A stretch of DNA of 44,656 nucleotides from Cyclobacteriaceae bacterium (lineage in GTDB: Bacteria > Bacteroidota > Bacteroidia > Cytophagales > Cyclobacteriaceae): contig JAEUUE010000034.1 of the NCBI GenBank assembly GCA_016787605.1, forward strand, positions 1 through 44,656, written 5' to 3'. Shown here piece by piece: positions 7,914-16,523 of this stretch. A program made the translations under genes and the position numbers. The notes below the pieces were generated by a model. The model made no database searches. It was not told the DNA's origin and worked only from the letters and a program-made list of their open reading frames with translations. Within the stretch, counting starts at the first letter, position 1, and each line of letters begins with the position of its first letter.

Positions 7914-9326
7914 ATGAAGCAAATGAAAGAGTTTCTTTTGGCATTCTTAGTCGTTATGCACACTTCCGGTGTTGTTGCTCAAACATCATTGTTATTTCCT
8001 GTTGATACATTAATTAAGAACGGAACTGTTCACGATCGAATTAATCTGGTGTTTGTGAGTGAGGGTTATCAAGTTGAAGAATTGCCAAAATTTAAGGATG
8101 ATGCGCTAAATATTACTCACAAGATATTTAGTCAAACACCATTTAAAGAATATCATAATTATTTTAATGTGTTTGCAATCATGGTTCCGTCTGCCGAATC
8201 AGGAGTCAATCACCAACAACTCTATAAGGACACAAATCCCAACTGCGCGCAAATGCCTGCCAGTGTGGTTGATAATTTTTTTAAAAGTCGATTCGATCAA
8301 GGAATACACCACGCCTTAAGCATTGGCGATTTATGGTTGTTGTTGTATGTATTAGCTGAAAGCTTCCCATATTATGATCAGGTTATTGTGCTTACTAATA
8401 CAACCTACTATGGTGGCGGAGGAAGCGCGGGTGGGGGCACCATATCAACAACCACGGTAAATGAGGCTTCTGGGTGGGTGGCCCTGCATGAATTGGGTCA
8501 TTCATTTGGAGGATTAGCCGATGAGTATTGGTCAGGGTTTGATCAAGAGAGCCCAAATCTAACACAGGAGAATAGTGTCTCGAAAGTGCGCTGGAGGAAC
8601 TGGCTTAATACTAATGGCATTGGAATCTATTCAATTCCTGGAAGTGCAGATGGGTGGTACAGACCCCACCAAAATTGTATGATGCAGGTGCCGGGTTTTG
8701 ATTTTTGCAGTGTTTGTAGTGAGGCCATAACTGAAAAGATCCATTCACTAATATCTCCCGTGACTAATGTAGAACCACCCGGTGGAGCATTATTAAATGT
8801 GGGAACCGAAGATGTTGTACTGAAGTTGACTACGATTCAACCAATACCAAATACATTAAGGATAGTTTGGAAATTGAACAATAAGATTATTGGTAAAAAC
8901 ACATCCAGTATAGCTATACCTCCTGAACAATTAGATGACGGATACCTAAAAGTAGTTAAGGTAGAGGTAATAGATACAACCCACTTAACGCGAAGCGTGA
9001 ATCACTCAACCGGACATCTGTATATATATCAATGGGTAATAGATGGATTGGTTACCTCAGTGGAGAATGAAGAAATAAAATTTGAAGTTATAGTCTGGCC
9101 GAACCCAACTCATGGCAATTTGAATGTAGCATTTGATTTGGAGAAGCAAACGGAAGTTGAGATAAAAATCCTGGACGTGAATGGAGGGCCGATCGCAAAA
9201 ACCGTCGCTGGAAATTATCCAGCAGGAAGACACGAATTGGGCTATAACATCGACAAAAAGGGAATCTTCTTTGTGGTAGTGATTTTTGACGGTACCCCAA
9301 TAAGCTCCAAAATAATAGGGCAGTAG
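7914..9326 (+). CDS. M64-family secreted zinc metallopeptidase with T9SS sorting domain
   Basis: A 470-residue protein. Residues 1-23 are a signal peptide ending VVAQ. The catalytic domain has the zinc motif HELGH at residues 192-196, within HELGHSFGGLADEY, the hallmark of IgA-peptidase-like M64 proteins. Conserved NLVFVSEGY and Cys-rich NCMM...FDFCSVC segments flank it. After an immunoglobulin-like stretch, the last 80 residues (from VWPNPTHGNLNVAFD) form a type A T9SS C-terminal domain, which directs export through the outer membrane. Substrates are unknown; M64 members cleave host or environmental proteins. It probably forms a two-gene unit with the lipoprotein gene just upstream. Confidence 0.85.
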   Translation: MKQMKEFLLAFLVVMHTSGVVAQTSLLFPVDTLIKNGTVHDRINLVFVSEGYQVEELPKFKDDALNITHKIFSQTPFKEYHNYFNVFAIMVPSAESGVNHQQLYKDTNPNCAQMPASVVDNFFKSRFDQGIHHALSIGDLWLLLYVLAESFPYYDQVIVLTNTTYYGGGGSAGGGTISTTTVNEASGWVALHELGHSFGGLADEYWSGFDQESPNLTQENSVSKVRWRNWLNTNGIGIYSIPGSADGWYRPHQNCMMQVPGFDFCSVCSEAITEKIHSLISPVTNVEPPGGALLNVGTEDVVLKLTTIQPIPNTLRIVWKLNNKIIGKNTSSIAIPPEQLDDGYLKVVKVEVIDTTHLTRSVNHSTGHLYIYQWVIDGLVTSVENEEIKFEVIVWPNPTHGNLNVAFDLEKQTEVEIKILDVNGGPIAKTVAGNYPAGRHELGYNIDKKGIFFVVVIFDGTPISSKIIGQ

Positions 9327-9645
9327 ACGGTATGCGTCTTCGTCTTTTTGGCGCAATAGTCGGACACCAATTAGGTAGAATGGTTTATGAGAGGCATTAG
9401 TTGTAAAATAATAATTGCAGACTCATCTCACATAAATGTGATGTTTACTGTCCGTTTAATATCCTGTGCCGATTTCCTCTTCTGTGTTGACTCCTGGAGG
9501 AACAGAATACCCAAAGTTTATTTTTCACGATTTTGCATTACTTTGATGCTTTTACAAGCTTTGCAAGCTCGGCAAGATGGAAAATAAGGAGGTTAGAAGT
9601 AGCAAATTATACCCTGGAATTTCTTTACTGGTGAGTTGTAAAATC
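9327..9645. other. Intergenic stretch without recognised gene
   Basis: This 319-bp gap lies between the convergent M64 peptidase and serine hydrolase genes. A 66-codon plus-strand frame at 9387-9587 has no recognisable features. I see no clear terminator hairpin. Confidence 0.4.
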
Positions 9646-11040
9646 TCATCTTACTCGTTTTGCGGAAATGCCATCATTTCTTCGGGGTGGGTAAATCACA
9701 ATTGACTCTATCTTTCCTGCCTCTTGATTAAAAATGACTTTCATGGGGAGCTCTTTCATAAAGAATTTTGTTTCACTCTCGGGATGAATCGCTAAAACCG
9801 GTAATCCCCAATCCGGGGGTGACTCCAATTGAAGGCTTTCACCCTTCTTTGAGACGGTAAAAACTTCGCCATCGGCTGTTTGGAATTTACCCTCGTAATT
9901 GCTGAGTTTCGAAGGTTCTAGTTTTAGTTGTGTTTGCTTCACAAGTTTAGGAGTGGCAAGTGGAAAGGTTGAATCCAGAAGGTGATGCGCCAGATCACTG
10001 ATATCAGTTGCCTGATTGGATAGAACTACAACACCAATTTGTTTCTTTGGATTGTACATGATGCAGCCCGCGTATCCGGCCGATATTCCATCATGGTAAA
10101 TAAATTGGTCTACTCCTTCATCCAGAATAATCCAACCTAATGCCTGCTTCTTTTTATCGGAAATGGGACGACTACGGGATAAGCTAACCTCAATGGCCGG
10201 TGAAAGGGCATTCCTTTTAATGCCCATACTTATAGTCAGTACCTTTAACAGGTCATTCACGGATGAGTATAAGAGTCCGGCTGCGGGCATAAGTTTGTAA
10301 TTAGGTACATCCACCATCATAGGTGCCTTCTGCAGGCTGGCATCTAGACCAACAGCGAGGTTGGCCCGCATTGAGGGCGAAAGCTTAAACCCCGTACTTG
10401 TTAATTGAAGTGAACTTAGAATTTCCTTTGACATCGCATCTTCAAAAGGAATTCCGGTTTTCTTACTTATAATTTCGCTCATTAACCAATAGCCCGTGTT
10501 TGAATAATCCCAAGTTTTTCCAATTTCAGTATTTAGCTTGCATGACGCTAGGTAGTCATATAGCCCCTTCGAGTTTTCAATGGCTACATCAGGCATAAAA
10601 GCCAAACCGGAAGTATGTGTTGCCAAATCAAGCATAGTAATTTGTTTTCCGTTTTGTTGGGGAAGTTTTACATCCTTCGGCAGATAATTGCTGACTGGGG
10701 TATTGAGATCAATTTCTCCTTTTTGCACCATTTGGGCAAGGAGCAGCCCGCTAAACACTTTGGTCACCGAGGCTATTTCAAAAACGGTGTTGCCATCTGG
10801 TTTTCGAAGACCATTTTCATCGATATAACCTTCTGATATGATGCGAGTTCCACTTGGATTGATTAAGCCAACAATAATCCCCACTTTTTTCTCTCCTCCA
10901 GATAGATCGCTTATTCTTTTACTTAGTAGCGTCCTGATTTCTGCATCACTTGGCGGAGCGCCGACGGCAACCTGCGCTAAAGAGGTAGCACTTATCGATA
11001 GCAACATCAAATGAAGCAGACATTTCAATTTATGGATCAT
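9646..11040 (-). CDS. Beta-lactamase-family serine hydrolase
   Basis: A 464-residue exported protein of the class C beta-lactamase / DD-peptidase fold. With the start at 11040 the sequence begins MIHKLKCLLHLMLLSISATS, a signal peptide ending LAQ. An upstream ATG at 11085 would add 15 non-signal residues and overlap the neighbouring hydrolase remnant, so I reject it. The active-site SVTK is at residues 91-94, YSN at 179-181 and the third motif is HDG in IYHDGISAG. A C-terminal domain of about 100 residues (SNYEGKFQTADGE...) is typical of serine hydrolases with a lipocalin-like tail. Such proteins act on D-amino-acid peptides or esters in the periplasm; true antibiotic hydrolysis is not implied. 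Confidence 0.8.
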   Translation of the reverse strand: MIHKLKCLLHLMLLSISATSLAQVAVGAPPSDAEIRTLLSKRISDLSGGEKKVGIIVGLINPSGTRIISEGYIDENGLRKPDGNTVFEIASVTKVFSGLLLAQMVQKGEIDLNTPVSNYLPKDVKLPQQNGKQITMLDLATHTSGLAFMPDVAIENSKGLYDYLASCKLNTEIGKTWDYSNTGYWLMSEIISKKTGIPFEDAMSKEILSSLQLTSTGFKLSPSMRANLAVGLDASLQKAPMMVDVPNYKLMPAAGLLYSSVNDLLKVLTISMGIKRNALSPAIEVSLSRSRPISDKKKQALGWIILDEGVDQFIYHDGISAGYAGCIMYNPKKQIGVVVLSNQATDISDLAHHLLDSTFPLATPKLVKQTQLKLEPSKLSNYEGKFQTADGEVFTVSKKGESLQLESPPDWGLPVLAIHPESETKFFMKELPMKVIFNQEAGKIESIVIYPPRRNDGISAKRVR

Positions 11041-11082
11041 GGTGAATATGAACTTTTGGTTGTGACAAAGATGAGGATTTAA

Positions 11083-11513
11083 CAACTGTGGATTGCATAT
11101 AATTCACCAGTAATTGATGACGGTCGTTTATCAATCCAATTCAAGTCTACATCCTTATTTGAGCCATGTTGGTATGACGAGCCGGAGAGCCAGTTTAGAA
11201 GGTCTTCTGTTTACCATCATCAAGTTCAACAGCTTAACGTGCATGGCGCCTGGCAAAAAATTGATTTTCCCGTATTGATTGTTTATTGGGAATACGATTG
11301 GATAATGAACCGGGAAAAACTTGAATACATTGTCCATGTGGTTAATTCCAGTCATCCGGGATCTGCGGAATAGAAGATTATTCCTCAAATGGATCACCAC
11401 TTTTCGATTCATAAAACACCCAAAGAAGCCTTGAAGGAAATTACATCAACTATTCTAAAAATGATTTGCCTATCATACAGAAATGGATTAAATCAAAGGT
11501 GGCTGCCAATTGA
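11083..11513 (+). pseudogene. Alpha/beta hydrolase remnant (C-terminal part, stop and frameshift)
   Basis: One plus-strand frame reads SIQFKSTSLFEP, then SSVYHHQVQQLNVHGAWQKI, then DFPVLIVYWEYDWIMNREKL, a typical C-terminal half of an alpha/beta hydrolase whose acidic residue lies in the EYD segment. A TAG at 11371-11373 interrupts it. The same frame then continues KIIPQMDHHFSIHKTPKEALKE, with the expected late His. At about 11440 a frameshift moves the reading to NDLPIIQKWIKSKVAAN and a stop at 11511-11513. The N-terminal half with the nucleophile is absent. It is clearly a dead gene fragment. Confidence 0.7.
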
Positions 11514-11548
11514 AATCAATAAAAATTGGCTAGTTTTGTTCTCGAGCG

Positions 11549-11788
11549 GTGAATCTTCACACCCACGAGATTCGCGGAAATCCCAAGGGGTGGTATCATT
11601 ATTTCATTTGCCCGGTGTTATTGGGTATTCACTGCCAGCAATCATTTGTGGGACTTTCGTACTATTTCTTTAAGCCGTCAGTTACGTCACTAATCGCCTG
11701 CTGGCTTGTGTGTCCTGGTTATTCACAGTTCATTATATCTCTTTTTGGATGGACGTTTCTGTTCCCGTTTTTGAAGTGTGAAATCTGA
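11549..11788 (+). CDS. Unrecognised hydrophobic open frame
   Basis: A 79-codon frame codes for an aromatic, hydrophobic peptide (GWYHYFICPVLLGIHCQQSF and a later CPGYSQFIISLFGW) that could span the membrane. The first codon is a weak start. No family is recognised. Given the surroundings it may be a fragment of a membrane protein or chance. Confidence 0.2.
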   Translation: MNLHTHEIRGNPKGWYHYFICPVLLGIHCQQSFVGLSYYFFKPSVTSLIACWLVCPGYSQFIISLFGWTFLFPFLKCEI

Positions 11789-12747
11789 GCCCTTAGGTGT
11801 CCATTTGATATGTGTATGTTTCGCTTTGTATGAGGCATATCATTTACATACAAGGTATAACACAATAAGGTCAAATAGAAAAACTTCATAGAGTAGTGGC
11901 AAACTCCACACAAATTCACCTTTGAGCCAAGTGTAAGGCGCGGTCAATGAAAAGCTTGATGAGCGTTTCCAGATTTGATATAATTCACAACTAATGCACT
12001 TATATGAATGATCAGACTGTGCAACAAATAGTAGAAGATTGGGACACAACAAATGGTTACAAAGGTATGAGTAAGCATTCCTTTCGCACGCTCGGCATAT
12101 GGCACCAATACGATGATGGGGCCGAGTGCATCATCAGAGACAATTTGGAGGCTGGGTATTTGTTTTGATCTCGCAGTAGTCGCAATAAAAACGGAAGCTC
12201 GGTTTGTTCCGAACGAAATGCGATGATGCCACCAAGAACGATGAATTAAGCCCATCATCGTTGTTCCTTGCGATAGCTGATAAATATACTCCCATACTTT
12301 TCCGAAAGATTCCTGTGCTGTATCTGGGAATAATGTGAATACAAAACCAAAGAGTTGTTGACCAAGGATAATCCCTATCCCGATGAGCGCTATAGTCGGA
12401 GGTATAAATTCACAAACAATGTCAATAGAATCATACACCATCCAAGCATCCAAATTCCACAAAAAAGCGAATTAACGTCAGTTCCAGAATAATGAGGATG
12501 AGTCCACGACTCAATGGAGACTTAATTAGTTTCATGTTTCGATTTTTCCATACAGAAAAGCACTTGTCCCTGCAAGAAAGGCAAGGGCAGGTACACAGAG
12601 GTGTGTTATCCATCGGGCAAAGAAAATAATGGCTGGCTGCGGGCTCCATGAAGGAATGCCCGAATATACCCGAACATGATCAATCGACATTAGGACCATT
12701 ACAAGACCACGGATATAATCTACAGACTGAATTCTTTCACTATTCAT
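11770..12747 (-). pseudogene. DUF1624 / heparan-alpha-glucosaminide N-acetyltransferase-like membrane protein, decayed
   Basis: Fragments in three minus-strand frames line up in family order. They are ERIQSVDYIRGLVMVLMSID and ARWITHLCVPALAFLAGTSA (from ATG 12747), RGLILIILELTLIRF (about 12520), VYDSIDIVCEFIPPTIALIG onward (about 12440), VLVPYAERAKG...FYYLLHSLIIH (about 12080-12000), and a last helix ending LYLVCK with TGA in place of the expected Trp. The family has about ten membrane helices and moves acyl groups across the membrane. At least two frameshifts and the stop make it non-functional. The downstream end is approximate. Confidence 0.7.
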
Positions 12748-12856
12748 GATTTGAAAAATTGGAGAATATAGAATATCAATCAATTCCACTCCGTTAAATG
12801 ACAAATGACGTTAGTCGGTTTGGATAATATGCCTGAACTTAGTGAACTTTACAGTT

Positions 12857-13264
12857 ATGAAAGTTTCAGAGCATTTGATTAAGGGGATGACCCCGCTGCT
12901 TATGGTTTTTGATATGACCAAATCAATTCATTTCTATTGTGGAGTACTTGGCTTCGAGCTTTTTCAATCAGCTGGATTAGCAGATGACATGGGATGGGCA
13001 TACCTAAAATTGGGAGAAATTGAGCTGATGTTAAATACGATGTATGAAAAAGGAGATAGACCGAGTACGATAAACCAGACTCGGATAGGCCATCATGCTG
13101 ATACAGTGCTATATTTTGGCTGCTTAGATGTTAAGGGGCTACACCAGGAGTTCACAACAAGAGGGTTGAAAGTTTCCGAACCATACATAACTAGTTACGG
13201 ATGGATAGCCGTTAGTCTGGAAGATCCTGATGGATATGGACTTTGCTTTCACTCGCCACTGTAA
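12857..13264 (+). CDS. VOC-family (glyoxalase/bleomycin-resistance fold) protein
   Basis: A protein of 135 residues with the start at ATG 12857; a GTG at 12842 would add five residues. Paired beta-alpha-beta-beta-beta modules are visible. The first has LLMVFDMTKSIHFYCGVLGF followed by GWAYLKLGEIELMLN. The second has TVLYFGCLDVKGLHQEFTTR followed by AVSLEDPDGYGLCFHSP. This is the usual single-domain VOC layout that dimerises to build metal-dependent active sites (glyoxalase, fosfomycin or bleomycin resistance, dioxygenases). Substrate is not predictable. It appears intact, flanked by decayed genes on both sides. Confidence 0.75.
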   Translation: MKVSEHLIKGMTPLLMVFDMTKSIHFYCGVLGFELFQSAGLADDMGWAYLKLGEIELMLNTMYEKGDRPSTINQTRIGHHADTVLYFGCLDVKGLHQEFTTRGLKVSEPYITSYGWIAVSLEDPDGYGLCFHSPL

Positions 13265-13519
13265 CTCAACCGAATGTTCGAGAAAGAATACCACATCAGA
13301 TTAGAGATGTCTCGCATCAACACAACTAGTTACAGTGAGATTATGAAGTAAAATTCCATAAAGACACTTAGTATTTAGTGTGAAAAGCATATGTCTTGGC
13401 TTAAAGAGTGTAAAAGCCATCTTCCCCTGGTCACATTTGAAATGATACAATTCCAGTCATAATGACCATCCTGTTGGAATGTGGGAAACTCTTCATCGTA
13501 AGAATTTAGCCTGTGACGT

Positions 13520-13875
13520 TTTCCATGTTTCAACAGGAACTGAGTGGGTGTTAGATAGCCCGGGGAGCTGTAAGGTCTTTCATTGTTATAGATCTACATT
13601 CATGCCTGTGTGCCTAGCCTTGCCTGATTCAGGCTGTCAACTGCAAACAGACCTAGCGCCTAATCTCGGTAAGTCCTGTTAAAGCGTTCGATGTACCCAT
13701 TCTTTTGAGGCTTGCCATTCTGGATGAAGATGAGCTTTACTTGATCTACGCACCAGTCCTACAGGGTCTGAGCGATGAACTCTAGTCCATTGTCAATATG
13801 TAGTTGCTCAGGCCTGCCTCTCCATTCAACCAGTTTGTTCAGTTCGCGAATAACCCGTTGACTTTGCGTATCATA
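13520..13875 (-). pseudogene. IS3-family transposase (orfB, DDE) remnant
   Basis: Minus-strand reading gives the C-terminal half of an rve-type integrase core: QSQRVIRELNKLVEWRGRPE, LHIDNGLEFIAQTL, a stop, DWCVDQVKLIFIQNGKPQKN, GYIERFNRTYRD, a stop, then after more damage IYNNERPYSSPGYLTPTQFL. The second Asp (IDNG) and the Glu (YIERFNRT) of the DDE triad are visible, while the first Asp and orfA are absent. Several in-frame stops show it is dead. It is the only trace of a mobile-element enzyme found in the insert. Terminal inverted repeats were not identified. Confidence 0.8.
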
Positions 13876-14195
13876 CGGTTATCGATGCCTATGGAACAAG
13901 GTTGCTGGTAAAGATACCATGTTGTCAAATTGGGATCGCTATTTTCGGTAGTTTCCGGTTGCAAAATTGGAGTGTCGGATATACTAGGTAATAAAAGATA
14001 TTCGCTACCCTTGGCTTTGCAAGCGGAACCTACTCGCTAAACAAAAGTTTCAAAGCAAATTATTGACATCTTCCTGCTGCGTCGTAAACTGCCATATATC
14101 AAAATGAAATTCAACTATGACAAGTATATGCTCTTACTAAGATTCTCTTTGATATCATGGAAAGGAATAAATGAATCGTAGAAAATCTGAAATTC
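13876..14195. other. Intergenic stretch without recognised gene
   Basis: This 320-bp AT-rich stretch lies between the transposase remnant and the DUF2269 gene. No open frame, hairpin or repeat of note was seen. Confidence 0.4.
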
Positions 14196-14675
14196 TCATT
14201 TAGGCCACTTCATCACCATCATTACCAATGCTAGTATTGGCGCTATAATTGCCACTAAGCCCCAAAGTTCCCATGACTTATACATCTTGTTATAGATATT
14301 CCAATCAAATTCCCTGGTATTGTTCTCTGTGACATCAGTAGCTTGTCTCAATTTCTTTTGAAGCGGGTATAGTATCCACCCGAATACTATACCCGAGAAC
14401 GAAAACAAGACAATTGCCCAAAAAATCCAACCGGTTCGAATCAAAGGAAAGTGCGCTTGAATTGCTCCAATAATTCCTGCTATGGTGATAACTATGACTC
14501 CAGGAATTGTAAAATACTGATCAGACCTGATAAGCGATTTCCAAGTATGGTGTATAAGCATCAAATTTCGAGTTACATGCGCCTGATGCATCCAGTACAA
14601 TCCTGTAAAAATGTTGCCTAAAAAAACAATTACAGCGACAATATGGATTAGTTTATAGATCAGATAGATGTTCAT
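14196..14675 (-). CDS. DUF2269-like integral membrane protein
   Basis: A 159-residue protein with four predicted membrane helices at about residues 5-25, 56-75, 82-103 and 134-156. The N-terminus (KLIHIVAVIVFLGNIFTGLY), with its His in the first helix, and the later SDQYFTIPGVI segment match the DUF2269 group of small predicted membrane proteins. Some related four-helix families bind haem or copper, but nothing here proves cofactor binding. The frame is intact and seems to have its own start. Function is unknown. Confidence 0.65.
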   Translation of the reverse strand: MNIYLIYKLIHIVAVIVFLGNIFTGLYWMHQAHVTRNLMLIHHTWKSLIRSDQYFTIPGVIVITIAGIIGAIQAHFPLIRTGWIFWAIVLFSFSGIVFGWILYPLQKKLRQATDVTENNTREFDWNIYNKMYKSWELWGLVAIIAPILALVMMVMKWPK

Positions 14676-14687
14676 TGTGCTTAACTA

Positions 14688-14945
14688 TTAAGAGAGACTA
14701 CTGACATTTTTTGTAACAAGGCTTCCCGCCATTTCTTTGTCCCACTGAGGGGTAATTGGGTTACTAGACTTATAAGTAGAAAACTTATCAAGGACTAATT
14801 TAGCATGATTCCAAGCCTCTTGTGTTGATGTTCTCATAAACTGAGCCGTACAAAACTATGTTTGTGCCGCAAGCCCCAGAGCACGAGGATTCTCTGGGTT
14901 TAGTGTCAAAGCCTGCCTTTCCAAACCCCTTGTATCTAATAATGA
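14688..14945 (-). pseudogene. TPR-type lipoprotein remnant (C-terminal end)
   Basis: A minus-strand frame reads RGLERQALTLNPENPRALGL then AAQT, a stop, and QFMRTSTQEAWNHAKLVLDK with NPITPQWDKEMA before the final stop at 14690-14688. The ALTLNPENPRAL motif is a tetratricopeptide-like helix pair. The tail matches the end of a Bacteroidota TPR lipoprotein family as I recall it. The upstream part of the gene is not recognisable, so only the last 80-90 codons survive, with an internal stop. Confidence 0.55.
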
Positions 14946-15103
14946 GTAGGAAAACCCAATAGTCAACATTCTTTAGGGTCTGGCTATCGCGCCAAAAGAA
15001 TTCCAAGCCTGTACCATTTCCCATTCCGAAATTAATCAATCAACCCGTGTGACCCGTTGCAGCAAATGCAATAATTCTTGGTAGATGATACTCCATAATC
15101 TAT

Positions 15104-15721
15104 TTAATTGTTTAAACCGAAGGTATAACCAAGCGAAAGGTTGTAGAAGAAACCAATGTTATGCGGCTTATGTACTCTGCTCTTCCCCATATTGTCAATG
15201 TATGCAATCTCACCATTCTCAAGGGTTGAGTAAATATTTTGCCAGTAACGAAAGGAATGCTCAAGGAAGAAAGGTTTTAGTCCATTCTCTTTTCTCCGAA
15301 AAATGTACCTTCTTGAATAAATGCCGAAGCCACAATCCAGATTCGTATACTTCACACTTTGCGTCACATTTAATCCCGCTTCATACTGATGCACCTTTAC
15401 TTCAAAGCGCAAATCAAGTGTCTTCTTGAATCGATAGCCAACCCCCGGTCCGGTTGAGTATAGCGAATTCAGATACGTCAATCCGTTATCCTTGCGAACA
15501 AGGGATGGGTATTTTAAGTACATACCATGCGAGTATTCGAACGTGAACCTCTCACCGAGATACGTTCCGGCTATATTAAAACCTTGGAGTAGTACTGGTT
15601 GAAGAAGTCCACTCAATATTGACCACTTACCTGAGTACTCCATTACTTTCTTTTCATCAGGTTGACTATATAATGATAATGCTGTCAGAAGACCACTGAT
15701 TGTCAATATTGTTTTATTCAT
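15104..15721 (-). CDS. Outer-membrane beta-barrel-like hypothetical protein
   Basis: A 205-residue protein with an N-terminal signal peptide (MNKTILTISGLLTALSLYSQ). The rest alternates polar and hydrophobic or aromatic residues in short strands, and it ends in the strand LSLGYTFGLN, as expected for a small outer-membrane barrel. No enzyme motif is visible. It lies upstream (by map position) of the two LytTR genes on the same strand, so regulation by one of them is possible but unproven. Confidence 0.55.
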   Translation of the reverse strand: MNKTILTISGLLTALSLYSQPDEKKVMEYSGKWSILSGLLQPVLLQGFNIAGTYLGERFTFEYSHGMYLKYPSLVRKDNGLTYLNSLYSTGPGVGYRFKKTLDLRFEVKVHQYEAGLNVTQSVKYTNLDCGFGIYSRRYIFRRKENGLKPFFLEHSFRYWQNIYSTLENGEIAYIDNMGKSRVHKPHNIGFFYNLSLGYTFGLNN

Positions 15722-15941
15722 TTCCTAGATCAATTTGTGTTAATTACCCGGATTGTGAACATGAACGCAAAGTTGAATAGGAAAGTAATCAATGGCCAAC
15801 GTGTTGGGACACATTGGACATTTCTGGGGTAGTCTGGAGTTTGGCAGGCAAGTGGACTACTCATTCGGAATCAGACAAACAAAGTTAAAGCTTCGTTTTT
15901 CTGGAGTGGGATGGAAGCGGTTTGTAATATATTGTCTCAGA

Positions 15942-16259
15942 CTACTTAGAAAGTACCCTTCTTACATATTGCTTGTATGTTTTGCCAATTGGAAGTTTAG
16001 TTTGGTCGTCCATCAAAATCCCATTATCTGTTACAACCTGGATCTTTTGGATATTTACAATATAGGATTTGTGAATTCGGAGGAATAACTCTTCAGGCAG
16101 AGAATCCTCCAATTCCCTTGTAGTAATTTTTGCGACAAGGGTGTTCTTCTGCATGGCTAACTTAACGTAATTGCCATAACTTCTAAAATAGTGGATCTTG
16201 GCAAGCTCGATGGATGCAAAAGTTCCATCAATATATAATGTAATTTCATTGATATTCAT
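15942..16259 (-). CDS. Stand-alone LytTR DNA-binding domain protein
   Basis: The 105-residue protein is almost entirely a LytTR domain: IHYFRSYGNYVKLAM (first strands), TTRELEDSLPEELFLRIHKSY and IVNIQKIQ, ending near LPIGKTYKQYVRR. LytTR domains bind direct-repeat DNA sites and usually sit behind a CheY-like receiver. No receiver is coded upstream in any frame that I can see, so this is either a natural one-domain regulator or the surviving 3' end of a response-regulator gene. The open frame starts with a good Met and is undamaged. Confidence 0.7.
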   Translation of the reverse strand: MNINEITLYIDGTFASIELAKIHYFRSYGNYVKLAMQKNTLVAKITTRELEDSLPEELFLRIHKSYIVNIQKIQVVTDNGILMDDQTKLPIGKTYKQYVRRVLSK

Positions 16260-16523
16260 TTAATAAGGAAGATTGATAAAAGCTGATGATCATCACCGTT
16301 ATGAAAAGAACGGGAAATGGGATATTAAGTCAACTAGGTGGGATAGACTGGCATTATTTGGGGCAAATGGGAAGGAGAGGGCGCTTCAATTAAGTGACTC
16401 TGTCTTGATAGTTCTTACATAAAGTCACTGCGAAATATTGATTCCATGTCATAAGATGCAGTTAGGATTGATCTATCCCTAAACTTAGGACACATGGAAA
16501 AACAACACATTACACTCTGAGAA

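Noticed and set aside
9646-11040. Antibiotic-resistance beta-lactamase
   Set aside because: The motifs fit the broad serine-hydrolase/DD-peptidase group with a C-terminal lipocalin-like tail; nothing specific to a resistance enzyme is visible.
13479-13682. 67-codon plus-strand frame at the transposase remnant
   Set aside because: The minus strand carries the recognisable transposase sequence, so the plus frame is its shadow.
15792-16088. 98-codon plus-strand frame near the LytTR gene
   Set aside because: Most of it is antisense to the LytTR domain and it shows no protein family features.
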